Origin: CAZCDS01 sp964497585
Lineage (GTDB): Bacteria > Desulfobacterota > Desulfomonilia > Desulfomonilales > Desulfomonilaceae
Reading direction: 5' to 3'
Assembly: GCA_964497585.1 (NCBI GenBank)
Contig: CAZCDS010000069.1
Location: 1 to 35,075, forward strand
Length of the DNA stretch: 35,075 nucleotides
The position numbers were made by a program, and so were the translations under genes. The notes under the pieces are model-generated. The model was not told where the DNA came from and did not search any database. It saw only the letters and a program-made list of their open reading frames with translations. This document shows, piece after piece, positions 1-8,325 of the stretch. Position 1 is the stretch's first letter, and the number at the start of each line of letters is the position of its first letter.

Positions 1-124
1 AGAGGGACTTCTGCCGCTTCGTCAAGAATTACGTATGGTGTACCCGGAAATCTTACGGAAATCTGGTGTACCCGGAAATCACGTACCCGGAAATCACGGA
101 AATCAATCGCCCAAGAACTGCCAG
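1..124 (+). repeat. Right end of a REP-type element followed by a short degenerate array (GGAAATC variant)
   Basis: The window opens inside an element end. Bases 20-49 match the right end of the two complete elements described at 2637-2955 and 4323-4642, including GTCAAGAATTACGTATGG followed by TGTACCCGG. Beyond it the core TACCCGGAAATC recurs about three times, with shorter CGGAAATC pieces between, to about 107. All copies here carry the variant GGAAATC, whereas other arrays in the window use GGAATTAC, GGAATTC or GGAATTTG. The array lies just downstream of the stop codon of the ankyrin gene on the minus strand. No gene is seen in this stretch. Confidence 0.75.
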
Positions 125-2653
125 TTACCACCGTACTGACGTTCCTATTTCGCCTTTTTTCGGGTCCGGCTTGTAGTACCTTGCCTCGTACCTGACTAGG
201 TCTCCCGTGATCCGGCTCAAGCCGTTGCCAACCATTGGGGCGCCGCCTAACCGCTTTGTCCCGCCTATTCGGGACCCGTCTATGGTGAAAGCGAAGTTCC
301 TGATGCTATCCTTCCAAGATCCGGCGGTTCCCACAATAAAACCGGCGCCTCCCCACGCAATACGCGGGCCTTTCTCCCAAGGAGGCGTTCCACCATACGC
401 ATAGCGATCCTCGTACACAATGCGAATTGTGGTAAACGCGCGACCAGGGAATGTAACGTATTTCACCAGCCATCGATTATAAGGGTAGCGCTGCACCGAA
501 CCCGATGGTGGCCTTGAAACTGACTCTCGAAAAACGAAGTTCCTAATCCTCCGCAAGACCCCGTTTTCATCTGGGAATTCTACCTTACGGCCATTGATCC
601 ATGTATCGAATCTCATGAAATCGGGTTCTAGCACGTGGCCATCCCTACACGCATTCCCTCTCTTGGGGAAGCCTACCCATTCCGTTGTTGTCTGGCCTGC
701 GTTGAAGAAACGAAAAACAGCGTCAACAACAAAGCTGTCTCTTGTAGGTCGCATCACAACTTCTAGCGAGTCCATCCGAATGGTCTGATGCGGTGTTTTG
801 GGCGCAGGCGCCCCTGTGGTGATCTCACGATCTCCATAGTTCCAGCCCACACACTGATTGTCCGTGTTCCTTTTGACTCTCCGTCTCGTTTTCGCACCAT
901 GCGATTTGAGGATTGCCACGATTTGTGGGCTCTTATGTACGAGATCCAGGGCGGTGTCGCCCTCCCAATTCTCAAGGTGGACGTCAGCGCCTTTGTCGGT
1001 GAGAAGCTTAACCGCATCGGTCTGCCTATTCCACGCGGCCCACATGAGCGCTGTCCAGCCGTTCCGGGCCGCTGCGTCAGTGTCCGCGCCGCTGTCGAGA
1101 AGCATCCTCAGTATGTTGGTCTGCTGGTTCCTTGCCGCCCACATCAGGGCCGTCCAGCCGTTCTCATCCCGAGCATTCACATTGGCGCCTTTCTCAATTA
1201 GAAACCTCGCTATCTCCGGGTGTCCCATGGCCACTGCCCACAGGAGAGGGGTCTGGCCGAACGTGTCGGTTGCATTGACGGCGGCTCCCATTGCAGCGAG
1301 GGAGCGCGCTTGTTCAATGTCACCGATCGTGGCTGCGATATGCAATGTTACGCCGGCGCCATGTCGGCAGAGAAGTTTCATCATGTCCGGATCCCGCCTG
1401 CCTGCTGCCACATTGATAGCCGTCCATCCATCCGCCGCTACTGAATTAATGTCGGCTCCTTTGTTCAGGAGTAGCTTCGCCACATTGACACGGCCCATCT
1501 TAACTGCCATCAGAAATGGGGTTCTCCCGAGAGTGTCCTTTGCATTAATGTCAGCACCATTGTCAATAAGCAGTCTCGCAACCTCAAGATTACCGTCGTA
1601 AGCAGCGTCCATCAAAGCCGTACCGTTATATTTGTCGGCAGAGTTGACGTTGGCTCCGTAGTGAAGGAGGATCTTCGCGGCCTCAAGATTAGCTCTCCAC
1701 GCAGCCACCATGAAGGCTGTCTCGCCATGAGCGCCCCTCAGATTCTGATTGGCTCCCTTTTCCAGGAGCATCCTTGTGATCCTAGGGTCTCCTCCCCAAG
1801 CGGCAGCCATGAGAGGTGTCCAGCCGCTCTCGTTCCTTCCATTCACGCTGGCCCCCGCCTTCAGAAACCGTTGAACTAGCCTCCTGTCACCGATCATGGC
1901 CGCCTGGTGTAACGTTGATACAGCTCCGTGCGACGCGAGCAGTCTCGTGACGTCATTGTGCCCACCTATGCAAGCCCACAAAACGGGTGAAGCGCCATCT
2001 TGAAGCTTCTTGTTCACGTCAGCGCCTTGGTGCAGGAGGAGTTTCACGAGATCCATCTGCCCGCATATCGCGGCCCACATCAGGACGGTGCAGTGTGCAA
2101 CGATCGCATTGGGATCGGCCCCGTGTTCAAGGAGTAGTCTCACGATTGTAGCTCGGCGGCGGTCGAAAGACGGTGGCGGTTGTACGGGTCCAAACCGCGC
2201 CATGTGGCAGGCAAGCCTGTAGTAGGACAGGCTGTAGACCAAAAAGCTGTACTCACTACTTCGAAATGACCGAAAAGCAGTGTACAGGGGCGTGTCGCCT
2301 CGTGAATCCCTCCTGTTGGCATCCGCACCTTTCTCTAGAAGTAGTTTCACGATTTGGGCATGTCCCTGCCAGATGGCCGCAGTGAGGGGTGTCTGTCCCT
2401 GGAACTCCGAGCTGATGTCCGCACCGGCGTCCAGGAGGTCCTTAACAAGCTTCGCATCCCCGCTCTTGGCTGCGTGGAGGAGCTCCTCGTTCAGGGAGGG
2501 CTTGTGCTCTGCCTCCACGTGCCCTGACCCCAGGAGAAAAACCTGCAGCGACACTAACAACACGACGGTCAGCCAATGCTCTGAAAAGAAACCAAATGGA
2601 TTTGGTCCACCGGTCACGAAAAGCCTTTCTACAGGGAATTCGGGGTACGCCAT
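125..2653 (-). CDS. Secreted ankyrin-repeat protein with a C-terminal beta-rich (DUF4424-like) domain
   Basis: As drawn, the frame encodes 842 residues. A hydrophobic segment at about residues 28-42 (LTVVLLVSLQVFLLG) suggests a signal peptide or anchor. About 16 ankyrin repeats follow, to roughly residue 610, most with the usual TALMxAAxxG and LLLxxGADxN signatures. The last 230 residues are not ankyrin. They resemble the DUF4424 pattern (MDSLEVVMRP, then VFRFFNAG and VGFP), a call from memory with moderate certainty. Ankyrin repeats bind proteins, and a periplasmic or surface scaffold role is inference. The start is doubtful. The ATG at 2653 lies inside the end of an inserted repeat element and yields MAYPEF from element sequence. 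A GTG at 2617, preceded by AGAAAGG, could be the native start. The gene is bracketed by repeat elements on both sides. Confidence 0.85.
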   Translation of the reverse strand: MAYPEFPVERLFVTGGPNPFGFFSEHWLTVVLLVSLQVFLLGSGHVEAEHKPSLNEELLHAAKSGDAKLVKDLLDAGADISSEFQGQTPLTAAIWQGHAQIVKLLLEKGADANRRDSRGDTPLYTAFRSFRSSEYSFLVYSLSYYRLACHMARFGPVQPPPSFDRRRATIVRLLLEHGADPNAIVAHCTVLMWAAICGQMDLVKLLLHQGADVNKKLQDGASPVLWACIGGHNDVTRLLASHGAVSTLHQAAMIGDRRLVQRFLKAGASVNGRNESGWTPLMAAAWGGDPRITRMLLEKGANQNLRGAHGETAFMVAAWRANLEAAKILLHYGANVNSADKYNGTALMDAAYDGNLEVARLLIDNGADINAKDTLGRTPFLMAVKMGRVNVAKLLLNKGADINSVAADGWTAINVAAGRRDPDMMKLLCRHGAGVTLHIAATIGDIEQARSLAAMGAAVNATDTFGQTPLLWAVAMGHPEIARFLIEKGANVNARDENGWTALMWAARNQQTNILRMLLDSGADTDAAARNGWTALMWAAWNRQTDAVKLLTDKGADVHLENWEGDTALDLVHKSPQIVAILKSHGAKTRRRVKRNTDNQCVGWNYGDREITTGAPAPKTPHQTIRMDSLEVVMRPTRDSFVVDAVFRFFNAGQTTTEWVGFPKRGNACRDGHVLEPDFMRFDTWINGRKVEFPDENGVLRRIRNFVFRESVSRPPSGSVQRYPYNRWLVKYVTFPGRAFTTIRIVYEDRYAYGGTPPWEKGPRIAWGGAGFIVGTAGSWKDSIRNFAFTIDGSRIGGTKRLGGAPMVGNGLSRITGDLVRYEARYYKPDPKKGEIGTSVRW

Positions 2654-2955
2654 ACTTAAATCCCCTCAGCGCCCCTTTTTCGGCCGGCCTTCCAGCCGGG
2701 CCGTGAAATCACCGCTCCCAAAAGGTCTGCCGGTTTGTTGATGAGGTGGGAGCAGTCGAACCTCCCGCCCTGAAGTTGACTCAGTATAAGCCCCGCAACC
2801 CTCACCTTACCATACTGTGTCCGCCCCCGGCGATTTCCTTGCAGGATGACGTTATGACCAAGCCCCGGAGCGTCCACTCGTGCTACGTGACCCATAGGCC
2901 CGTCAGAGGGAATTCCACTCCTTGGTCAAGAATTACGTATGGTGTACCCGGAATT
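2637..2955. mobile_element. Non-autonomous REP/RAYT-derived element, copy A (about 319 bp)
   Basis: The ends are inverted copies of one 18-base sequence. The right end (2938-2955) reads TATGGTGTACCCGGAATT and the left end (2637-2654) is its complement with two mismatches. The interior, read on the minus strand, starts like a REP-associated tyrosine transposase and then jumps to what looks like its C-terminal tail. A second copy with the same layout lies at 4323-4642. RAYT genes are typically bracketed by inverted REP sequences, so this is best read as a deleted REP-transposase-REP unit that could only move in trans. No intact transposase is in the window. Confidence 0.75.
2656..2895 (-). pseudogene. 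Internally deleted REP-associated tyrosine transposase (Y1_Tnp), copy A
   Basis: The product begins MGHVARVDAPGLGHNVILQG, which matches the characteristic N-terminus of RAYT/TnpA-REP proteins (M-x-R-x-x-R-x-x-x-P-G-x-x-x-H-V-x-x-R-G). Only about 79 residues remain, whereas intact family members are usually around 200 or more. The HUH metal-binding motif and catalytic Tyr region are absent. The tail is in a different frame from the equivalent tail of copy B, so a frameshift has also occurred. It is therefore not functional. Confidence 0.75.
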
Positions 2956-3064
2956 ACTACCCTGGTGTACCCGGAATTACCCTGGTGTACCCGGAATTAC
3001 CCTGGTGTACCCGGAATTACCCCGTATGGTGTACCCGGAATTACCCGGAATTACGGAATTACGA
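2938..3064 (+). repeat. Tandem array of a 20-bp unit (GGAATTAC variant)
   Basis: The terminal sequence of the element is repeated directly. Five GGTGTACCCGGAATTAC cores occur in a row, three of them separated by CCT to give an exact 20-base period. Shortened copies (CCCGGAATTAC, CGGAATTAC) follow and the array ends at about 3064. There are no unique spacers, so it is not a CRISPR. Translation through it gives repeated VYPELPW-like peptides, but no convincing gene uses it. Confidence 0.9.
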
Positions 3065-3505
3065 GAAAATAATCTCGATTACTCGGCGCGGAATGAGAGA
3101 GGACAGACCTACTGCTCTATTCCGTAGAGAGTGCAACTTCTTTTGGAATAAGGGAGGGAAGTATGGGCTCACAATCATCTAAAGAACGGCTTAACAGCTT
3201 CAAATCGATTAAAGGGACCTTATTGCTTATCGTGCCGCGTTCGGGTGAAGGCACAGGCCAAAGATTCCGTTTGACTGGAAAATCGAGGGAGTGGTATGCT
3301 CGAATCCTGAAAGAGAGCCCTTGAACCGGCCATAAGGTGGGAATTCGGATCGCCGGACGATTTTCAGAAGCGCAGCGACGCGGATTCCGGGATCGAGACC
3401 CATCCGAAAGCTGGTTCATGATTCAAGACAGCCGGTATTCGTGGGATCCCGAAATAATACCCCGATTATTCTGGCAAACACCAACAAAAGGGGGAATAAG
3501 CTCAT
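3065..3505. other. Intergenic stretch upstream of the second ankyrin gene
   Basis: About 440 bases between the tandem array and the second ankyrin gene. Open frames on both strands here are short and have no family resemblance or good ribosome binding site. The sequence is less G+C-rich than most of the window. It presumably contains the promoter of the ankyrin gene, but no strong -35/-10 pair was identified. Confidence 0.4.
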
Positions 3506-4279
3506 ATGGCTAATCTGCATATAACATCCTATTGGCCAAAACTTGCTGCGTTCACGTTGGTCGGCAGCATGTTCATTGCACCAATCTCATTGGGTATCGC
3601 CGCCAAAACTTCGGTGCGACACGAAGTTTTGTTTGGTGCCGCAATAAGCTGCGACAAGAAAGCCTTGAAACGCCTACTGAGAAAGGGAATTGACATCAAT
3701 ATAAAAAGTAAGGATGGAAATACTGCATTAATGACCGCCGCCAGTTGGGGCTGTAAGTCCGTAGCAAAGTTTTTGATAGAGAAGGGAGCCGACGTCAACT
3801 TGAGAAACAAATATGGAAAAACAGCTTTCTTGATAGCTTTAGAACAGGGGTACGTACAGTTAGCTAGGCTCTTGCTTAACAAGGGGACACATATCAATTT
3901 GAAGTGTTCCGAAGCTAAGTGGACGCCGCTGCATATCGCAGCCTACCACGGTTATGTGGAAATCGTAAGGTTATTACTCAACAAAGGGGTAAAGACAGAT
4001 TGCAAGACGGATGCTGGCCAGACGGCTCTAATCTTAGCCACTTTGAATGCAGGAACGGTACGAATGGCTCCGAGAATTACTACGTCACATGGGGGCCCAG
4101 TCAGGCAGCGAGAAAAGGACCCTCTTATTGATCATGCTGAGGTCGTCAATCTTTTGCTGAAAAGGGGTGCAAACGTTAAACTCAGTGACGAGGAAGGCAA
4201 TACGGCTCTAGATTACGCCGCAAAGGCCAACAATACAGGAATAGCCCAGATTCTTCGCCGATATAACACGCCAAAATGA
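3506..4279 (+). CDS. Small secreted ankyrin-repeat protein
   Basis: The product has 257 residues. The N-terminus (to about residue 33, ending near LGIAAKTS) looks like a signal peptide with a hydrophobic core AAFTLVGSMFIAPISLGIA. Five to six ankyrin repeats follow, including GNTALMTAASWG and KWTPLHIAAYHG. The fifth is interrupted by an insertion of about 25 residues (near MAPRITTSHGGPVRQREKD). There is no extra C-terminal domain, unlike the larger neighbour at 125-2653. A purine-rich AGGGGGAATAAG sits upstream of the ATG with a somewhat long spacing. The gene is visibly richer in A+T than the surrounding genome and lies between two copies of a mobile element, so recent acquisition is plausible. 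Partner and function are unknown. Confidence 0.85.
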   Translation: MANLHITSYWPKLAAFTLVGSMFIAPISLGIAAKTSVRHEVLFGAAISCDKKALKRLLRKGIDINIKSKDGNTALMTAASWGCKSVAKFLIEKGADVNLRNKYGKTAFLIALEQGYVQLARLLLNKGTHINLKCSEAKWTPLHIAAYHGYVEIVRLLLNKGVKTDCKTDAGQTALILATLNAGTVRMAPRITTSHGGPVRQREKDPLIDHAEVVNLLLKRGANVKLSDEEGNTALDYAAKANNTGIAQILRRYNTPK

Positions 4280-4322
4280 TCAGCGCTCAAAGGGTTTCCT
4301 ATTATAGCTCGTGAATTCCGTG

Positions 4323-4642
4323 AATTCCGGGTACACCATACTTGATTCCCCTCAGCGCCCCTTTTTCGGCCGGCCTTCCAGCCGGGCCGTGAAATCACCG
4401 CTCCCAAAAGGTCTGCCGGTTCGCTCGTGAGGTCGGGAGCAGCCGAACCTCCCGCGCTCAAGTTGCCTCAGGATAAACCCCGTACGCCTCACCATACCAC
4501 ACTGTGTCCGCTCCCAGCGAGTTCCCCGCAGGATGACGTTATGAGGAAGGCCCGGTGCCACCACTCGTGCTGCGCGACCCATAGGCCCGTCAGAGGGAAT
4601 TCCACACCTTGGTCAAGAATTACGTATGGTGTACCCGGAATT
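4323..4642. mobile_element. Non-autonomous REP/RAYT-derived element, copy B (320 bp)
   Basis: Perfect 18-base inverted ends are visible: AATTCCGGGTACACCATA at 4323-4340 and its exact complement at 4625-4642. Inside is a deleted RAYT reading on the minus strand. Extra GAATTCCGTG units extend the left end (from about 4311) and CGGAATTATACGGAATTATG extends the right end, giving another locus-specific array variant. The element lies immediately downstream of the ankyrin gene ending at 4279. The structure matches copy A base for base over most of its length. Confidence 0.85.
4352..4582 (-). pseudogene. Internally deleted REP-associated tyrosine transposase (Y1_Tnp), copy B
   Basis: The product is 76 residues. 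It starts MGRAARVVAPGLPHNVILRG, the RAYT N-terminal signature, and ends RTGRPFGSGDFTARLEGRP, which resembles the conserved RAYT C-terminal tail. The central HUH and catalytic Tyr regions are missing, so the protein looks like head joined to tail after an internal deletion. It cannot act as a transposase but may retain the sites recognised by one. Confidence 0.8.
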
Positions 4643-4655
4643 ATACGGAATTATG

Positions 4656-4726
4656 CGTCATTCCGGCGAACGCCGGAATCCAGTCTCCTTGAAAAGGTCT
4701 GGACCCCGGCTTTCGCCGGGGTGACC
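4656..4726. repeat. Dispersed double-hairpin repeat
   Basis: Two hairpins are joined by a short linker. The first has arms ATTCCGGCG and CGCCGGAAT around AA (4660-4679). The second has arms CCCCGGC and GCCGGGG around TTTC (4704-4721). The pattern (CATTCCGGCGAACGCCGGAATC, then CCCCGGCTTTCGCCGGGG) is a very widespread type of intergenic repeat in proteobacterial genomes. It directly follows the element ending at 4642. Confidence 0.75.
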
Positions 4727-5180
4727 GTGCCGAGCGTTGCGACCGACGGTGAGCCGCCGGGTTATGCGAGTTGGTTCCGCTCAACGTGTCTCCGGGCCCT
4801 ACTGCAGCGTACGGTCAAACCTTTGGGGGTCCCCCGGCCGAGCCGGGGGCTTACCTGTTTGTTGGTTAGAATAATGCCTGGTCGAAATCCGTCGATGATG
4901 GGATCGTTGATGCGAGACCTTGCAGGCCGTCATCCGTCAACGGACCGGGCTCAATAATCTCTCGGCCAAATATGCCTCGCTCTCTCGGACATGGCAACTC
5001 TGAAATGCTCGAATCCCGGTGCCAGTGGAACTTTTGAGATGTATCATCGCCGACCGGCCGCGATTGTACTGGACTCATCGCAACAGCGACTGGTATGTAG
5101 CCGAAAGGAATTTACATCCGGCCGTTCGGCACGAGATCCGATTCGAGGTCTCGGTGCCAAAGGGGAGAGAACGGACAATC
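4727..5180. other. Intergenic region upstream of the kinase-like/acyltransferase gene
   Basis: About 450 bases with one strong GC hairpin (4831-4849) and no recognisable gene. The reading frame of the downstream gene stays open back to a GTG at 5019, but the extra 54 residues have no recognisable features. The stretch is treated as probably untranslated. Confidence 0.4.
4831..4849 (+). terminator. GC-rich hairpin, possible terminator or repeat
   Basis: Arms CCCCCGG and CCGGGGG surround the loop CCGAG. The following bases, CTTACCTGTTTGTTGG, are only weakly T-rich. It could end transcription entering from the left or be part of a dispersed repeat. Confidence 0.35.
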
Positions 5181-7877
5181 ATGGAAGAGAAGATCGAAGA
5201 GGTGCGCAAAGCGCTCGTTGAGTCCGGCTACTTCTCTGCGGGACCCCCGTGCGATGCGGAAGGGCTGCCGGCAGGTCGCGGTCCCACGATTGAGGGAATT
5301 CGTAAGGCGCTGAAGGCTGCCAAGGAGGCACAGGAGGATCTTCACAGGATTTCGCACGTGCTCCACGACAAGGTTGTGGCGCCGATCCTCGAAGCGGAAT
5401 CCGCGGTGGAAGATCCCGCGTGGTTTGACCGGGTGGGGGGAGTTCTCGAGGAGATTCTCTGCGCGATTGACGATTTCAAGCGGGAACAAGGCTTTGTGAA
5501 GGTCTACGGCGAGCTTCTTTCCGTATACATGCTGGTGCGTTACCGCCGCGGGGCCGCCGGCCGGGAGAGTCCGATCATCAGGATGATCTTGACCAACACC
5601 GCGCGCAGCAAGGCTATGGAGCTGAACGAGGCTCAGTTGTGCCGGTCCGTGGAGCGACTCAGCGGGAAGGTTATTATCGCAATTGTGGCGAAGCGCTATG
5701 GGGTTTTCGTTCTTGCGACGAGGGGCATGAAAATCCTGTTTCGCACGGAGATCCAGTTCCGGACCGCGGGGAAGTCGCCGACCGAAATTGCCCTCCAGAT
5801 TACGAAAGGGCTTGTCAAGTCCGGCGTACGGCTCTCGGACGTAACGGACATCGTCTGCGCGGGCGGAGACCTGGGGAACGTATCCGACGGCATCTATGTG
5901 CTCAACGCGAAGGTCCGTGATGAATCGTGGAAACGCCTGGGCAACAGTTCTCTGAACCGGGGAGCGCTGGTGGCCTGGGAGCTGAGAGAACTGCTCAAGG
6001 CCCAGAACGAGGGAAGGGTCATCAACGCTTCACTGGTCAGCCCGCTCTCCTTTTCAACGATCGGCCCACACGAGGTCAGCTCCTTTCTCAAGGAGGAATC
6101 CCACGAGCTGAGCCAGAGTCTGAAGGGTCACGTCAAAGTCACGCCGCTCAAGGCCATTTCCGCCCTGATCTCGGAGATCCAGAAGACCAGTCTCGAGAAT
6201 CTCAACATGTTGGTCATGACCCTCGATGAGCGGTTCGCGTCGGTAGTGCGGAAGATCGGACCCCGCATCGTTCGTGAGATGGCCGCACAGGATGCTAACA
6301 GCACGCTCGCGAGGTTCGATTTCGAGAAGATCGTGGCCGCGCTCGAGGGGGAAGGTTTCTCCATTCCCGCGCACTTCGGACTCAAGTCGAAAGATGTGGG
6401 AACCGGGGTCAGAGAGATATGCGAACTGCTGCAAATCATCGGGTCGGAGCGACTCTCGCCCTCGCTGGCCCAGGCTCTGATGCGGGTGGTGGACACGTAC
6501 GCCCGGCGAGCCGCGATGATCCTGCAGATGGCCTCTGCCGGTCCGCCGGACCAACGCCCCCACTACCTGGTCATCACGAGTATGAAAGCCCTTGAACCGC
6601 AGTTCCTCCATCTCTTCTCCAAGATACGCAACCGCATCCAGCAGCCCTTCTCGCCGGTGATGGTCCTCGATTCCCTGGAACAGGAATACCTTATCGCAAG
6701 ACATCTCTTTGAGATGTATCTCAACACATCCGGTAGGGACCCCCGCCTCCTCTTCTCCGTGGAGGAGCGGAGCATGAGAAAGGCATTGCAGGTCCTTCAG
6801 TCACCGAGAGCGCAAGCACAGATCTTCTCTTTCGCAAATCTGTTGCAGGAAGTTACCGAATCCATTACCGCAGGGAAGCTTGCCCCCGGCAACATTGTGC
6901 TCGTCGGTGCGGACAATGAGGATGCTCTCCTGGCGGTGACAAACGCCCGAGAATACGGTTTGCTGAGGAGGGTGGTGCTCATCGGGGACCCCCAGGACAT
7001 AGAAACGGCGGCGGAACGCACCAAGATACCCATTTCCCCTTCCGCGGATCCTGACGTAGAGATACTTGCCACGGATCCCCTTGCCGTCGATTTTGAGGCA
7101 AAGAAGAAGTCCATGGCTCACGTCTTCGGCGAATTCCTCCACCGCCATCCGGATTTCGTGATCATGAAGGGGAGCCTTTCCACCGCGCCGCTTCTGCATC
7201 AGGCTCTTTCGATCTACCATCCGGATTCCGATTCCGGGGAGGGCACTTCGCACGCTACGCACCGGATGGCCTCGCACACGGCCCTCTTCGTTCTTCCTGA
7301 CGGGCGCTTTATTGCGTTATCTGACGCCGGGGTCAATCCGTCCTTCGCCAACGCAGATGACCTGGTGACCGCAATGGAGAACCAGATCGAGGTGGTCCGA
7401 AAGGTCGTCAGTCCCGATGTGACGCTTAAATTGGCCATCATCACGGCCGTTGAAAAGGAGACCGCGGCGATCCCTGCCACGTACCTCGCCGGGGACGCGG
7501 AGGAGAAGTCCAAGCGTCTGCAGGAGAAATACGGTCCGCTGATCGTGGAAGGTCCGCTCTCATTCGATCTTGCGACGGTCCCGGAAGTATCGGAGGAGAA
7601 GCACTATGAAGGCCGTATTCGGGGCGATGCAAACTGCCTGGTCGCCACTGACATCAACACTGCGAACGTTCTCTACAAGACACTCTCCAAGACCATGGGA
7701 AGCCTCGGGCTCTTCATTGAGAACGGGGCCGTGGTGACCGCGGGACCAGGATCCGCGCCAATCGTGTTGACGTCCCGTGGCGACACGTCCCAGACCAAGT
7801 TCAATTCCATACTGCTCGCGTTCGCGTATGCGTCGATGCGGAACAGGACCGGCACGAGTAACGCTGCCGGCCACTGA
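5181..7877 (+). CDS. Large protein with a butyrate-kinase-like region and a C-terminal phosphate acetyl/butyryltransferase domain
   Basis: From the ATG at 5181 the product is 898 residues. The first 120 or so are helical with no family match. Roughly residues 150-320 resemble the N-terminal half of butyrate/acetate kinases (ASKHA fold), including a VCAGGDLGNVSDG segment and LGNSSLNRGALVAWEL, which recalls the kinase region around HASNLGA. The second half of a complete kinase is not obvious. Residues about 600-890 match the PTA_PTB family (phosphate acetyl/butyryltransferase), with an NEDALLAV, KGSLSTAPLL, TALFVLPDGRF and SDAGVNPSFA series. Such a domain moves acyl groups between CoA and phosphate. 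A fused or regulatory acyl-CoA/acyl-phosphate role is inference. The frame is open to a GTG at 5019, but GGGGAGAG upstream of 5181 favours the ATG. It stands alone on the plus strand. Confidence 0.8.
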   Translation: MEEKIEEVRKALVESGYFSAGPPCDAEGLPAGRGPTIEGIRKALKAAKEAQEDLHRISHVLHDKVVAPILEAESAVEDPAWFDRVGGVLEEILCAIDDFKREQGFVKVYGELLSVYMLVRYRRGAAGRESPIIRMILTNTARSKAMELNEAQLCRSVERLSGKVIIAIVAKRYGVFVLATRGMKILFRTEIQFRTAGKSPTEIALQITKGLVKSGVRLSDVTDIVCAGGDLGNVSDGIYVLNAKVRDESWKRLGNSSLNRGALVAWELRELLKAQNEGRVINASLVSPLSFSTIGPHEVSSFLKEESHELSQSLKGHVKVTPLKAISALISEIQKTSLENLNMLVMTLDERFASVVRKIGPRIVREMAAQDANSTLARFDFEKIVAALEGEGFSIPAHFGLKSKDVGTGVREICELLQIIGSERLSPSLAQALMRVVDTYARRAAMILQMASAGPPDQRPHYLVITSMKALEPQFLHLFSKIRNRIQQPFSPVMVLDSLEQEYLIARHLFEMYLNTSGRDPRLLFSVEERSMRKALQVLQSPRAQAQIFSFANLLQEVTESITAGKLAPGNIVLVGADNEDALLAVTNAREYGLLRRVVLIGDPQDIETAAERTKIPISPSADPDVEILATDPLAVDFEAKKKSMAHVFGEFLHRHPDFVIMKGSLSTAPLLHQALSIYHPDSDSGEGTSHATHRMASHTALFVLPDGRFIALSDAGVNPSFANADDLVTAMENQIEVVRKVVSPDVTLKLAIITAVEKETAAIPATYLAGDAEEKSKRLQEKYGPLIVEGPLSFDLATVPEVSEEKHYEGRIRGDANCLVATDINTANVLYKTLSKTMGSLGLFIENGAVVTAGPGSAPIVLTSRGDTSQTKFNSILLAFAYASMRNRTGTSNAAGH

Positions 7878-8059
7878 AGCCGGAGCGCATGCAAACCCGG
7901 AAGATTGTCCTCATCCCAAAGCACTCCGGGGGGAGATGGCAAAGACCGCGGCAAAGGGAAGGTCGCATTTCGCTCTTCTGACACGAACTTTCATGGCTGA
8001 AAAGGCACAACGAACCATAAAAGCCCAATGCGCGTCTGCCGGGGCAGGCGCGCCCGTAA

Positions 8060-8079
8060 GGGCGTAGCATGCTACGCCC
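8060..8079. repeat. Perfect 20-bp palindrome
   Basis: GGGCGTAGCA is followed directly by its complement TGCTACGCCC, flanked by further GC-rich inverted sequence (GGCGCGCCCGTAAG). It resembles common dispersed hairpin repeats and may also stop transcription from the upstream gene. There is no T-tract. Confidence 0.6.
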
Positions 8080-8200
8080 CTACCTTGCCGATATGACGCG
8101 GTTATTGAGTCTTGAGCTATGCCTCTGCCACCGTCTTTTATGGGAATGCGCTTTCGAATGAGTGAGACCGTTTCGCAAAAGCAGGGTAACTCGATCGCCT

Positions 8201-8325
8201 GCATAAGGACACTGACCACGCCTCGGTGTGGTCAGTGGCACCCAAAGCTTCCATACGGCACAAACGTGGGGTGCCACGGGTCTGTCCCACGGCACTCGGG
8301 ACAGAATCCGTGTCCTGATGCTTCG
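8201..8325 (-). repeat. Dispersed repeat, copy 1 (second copy at 24679-24800)
   Basis: Read on the minus strand it contains, in order: ACACGGATT with a CTGTCCC/GGGACAG hairpin, CCGTGGCACCCCACGTTTG, and a CACTGACCAC/GTGGTCAGTG hairpin. The same series occurs on the plus strand at 24679-24800, so the two copies are inverted relative to each other. Both copies are intergenic. Confidence 0.8.

Noticed and set aside
858..1601. Long plus-strand open frame of 247 codons
   Set aside because: It is the antisense of the ankyrin gene at 125-2653, whose repeats are clearly the real coding sequence.
2938..3064. Short regular direct repeats resembling a CRISPR array
   Set aside because: The 20-base units are contiguous with a 3-base linker and no unique spacers, and the unit is the tip of the neighbouring mobile element.
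5000..5035. TCGAATCCCGGTGCCA resembling the 3' end of a tRNA
   Set aside because: No T-arm stem, anticodon arm or acceptor complement could be found around it.
5019..5180. N-terminal extension of the kinase-like/acyltransferase gene from the GTG at 5019
   Set aside because: The extra 54 residues have no recognisable features, and the ATG at 5181 has a better ribosome binding site, though this is not certain.
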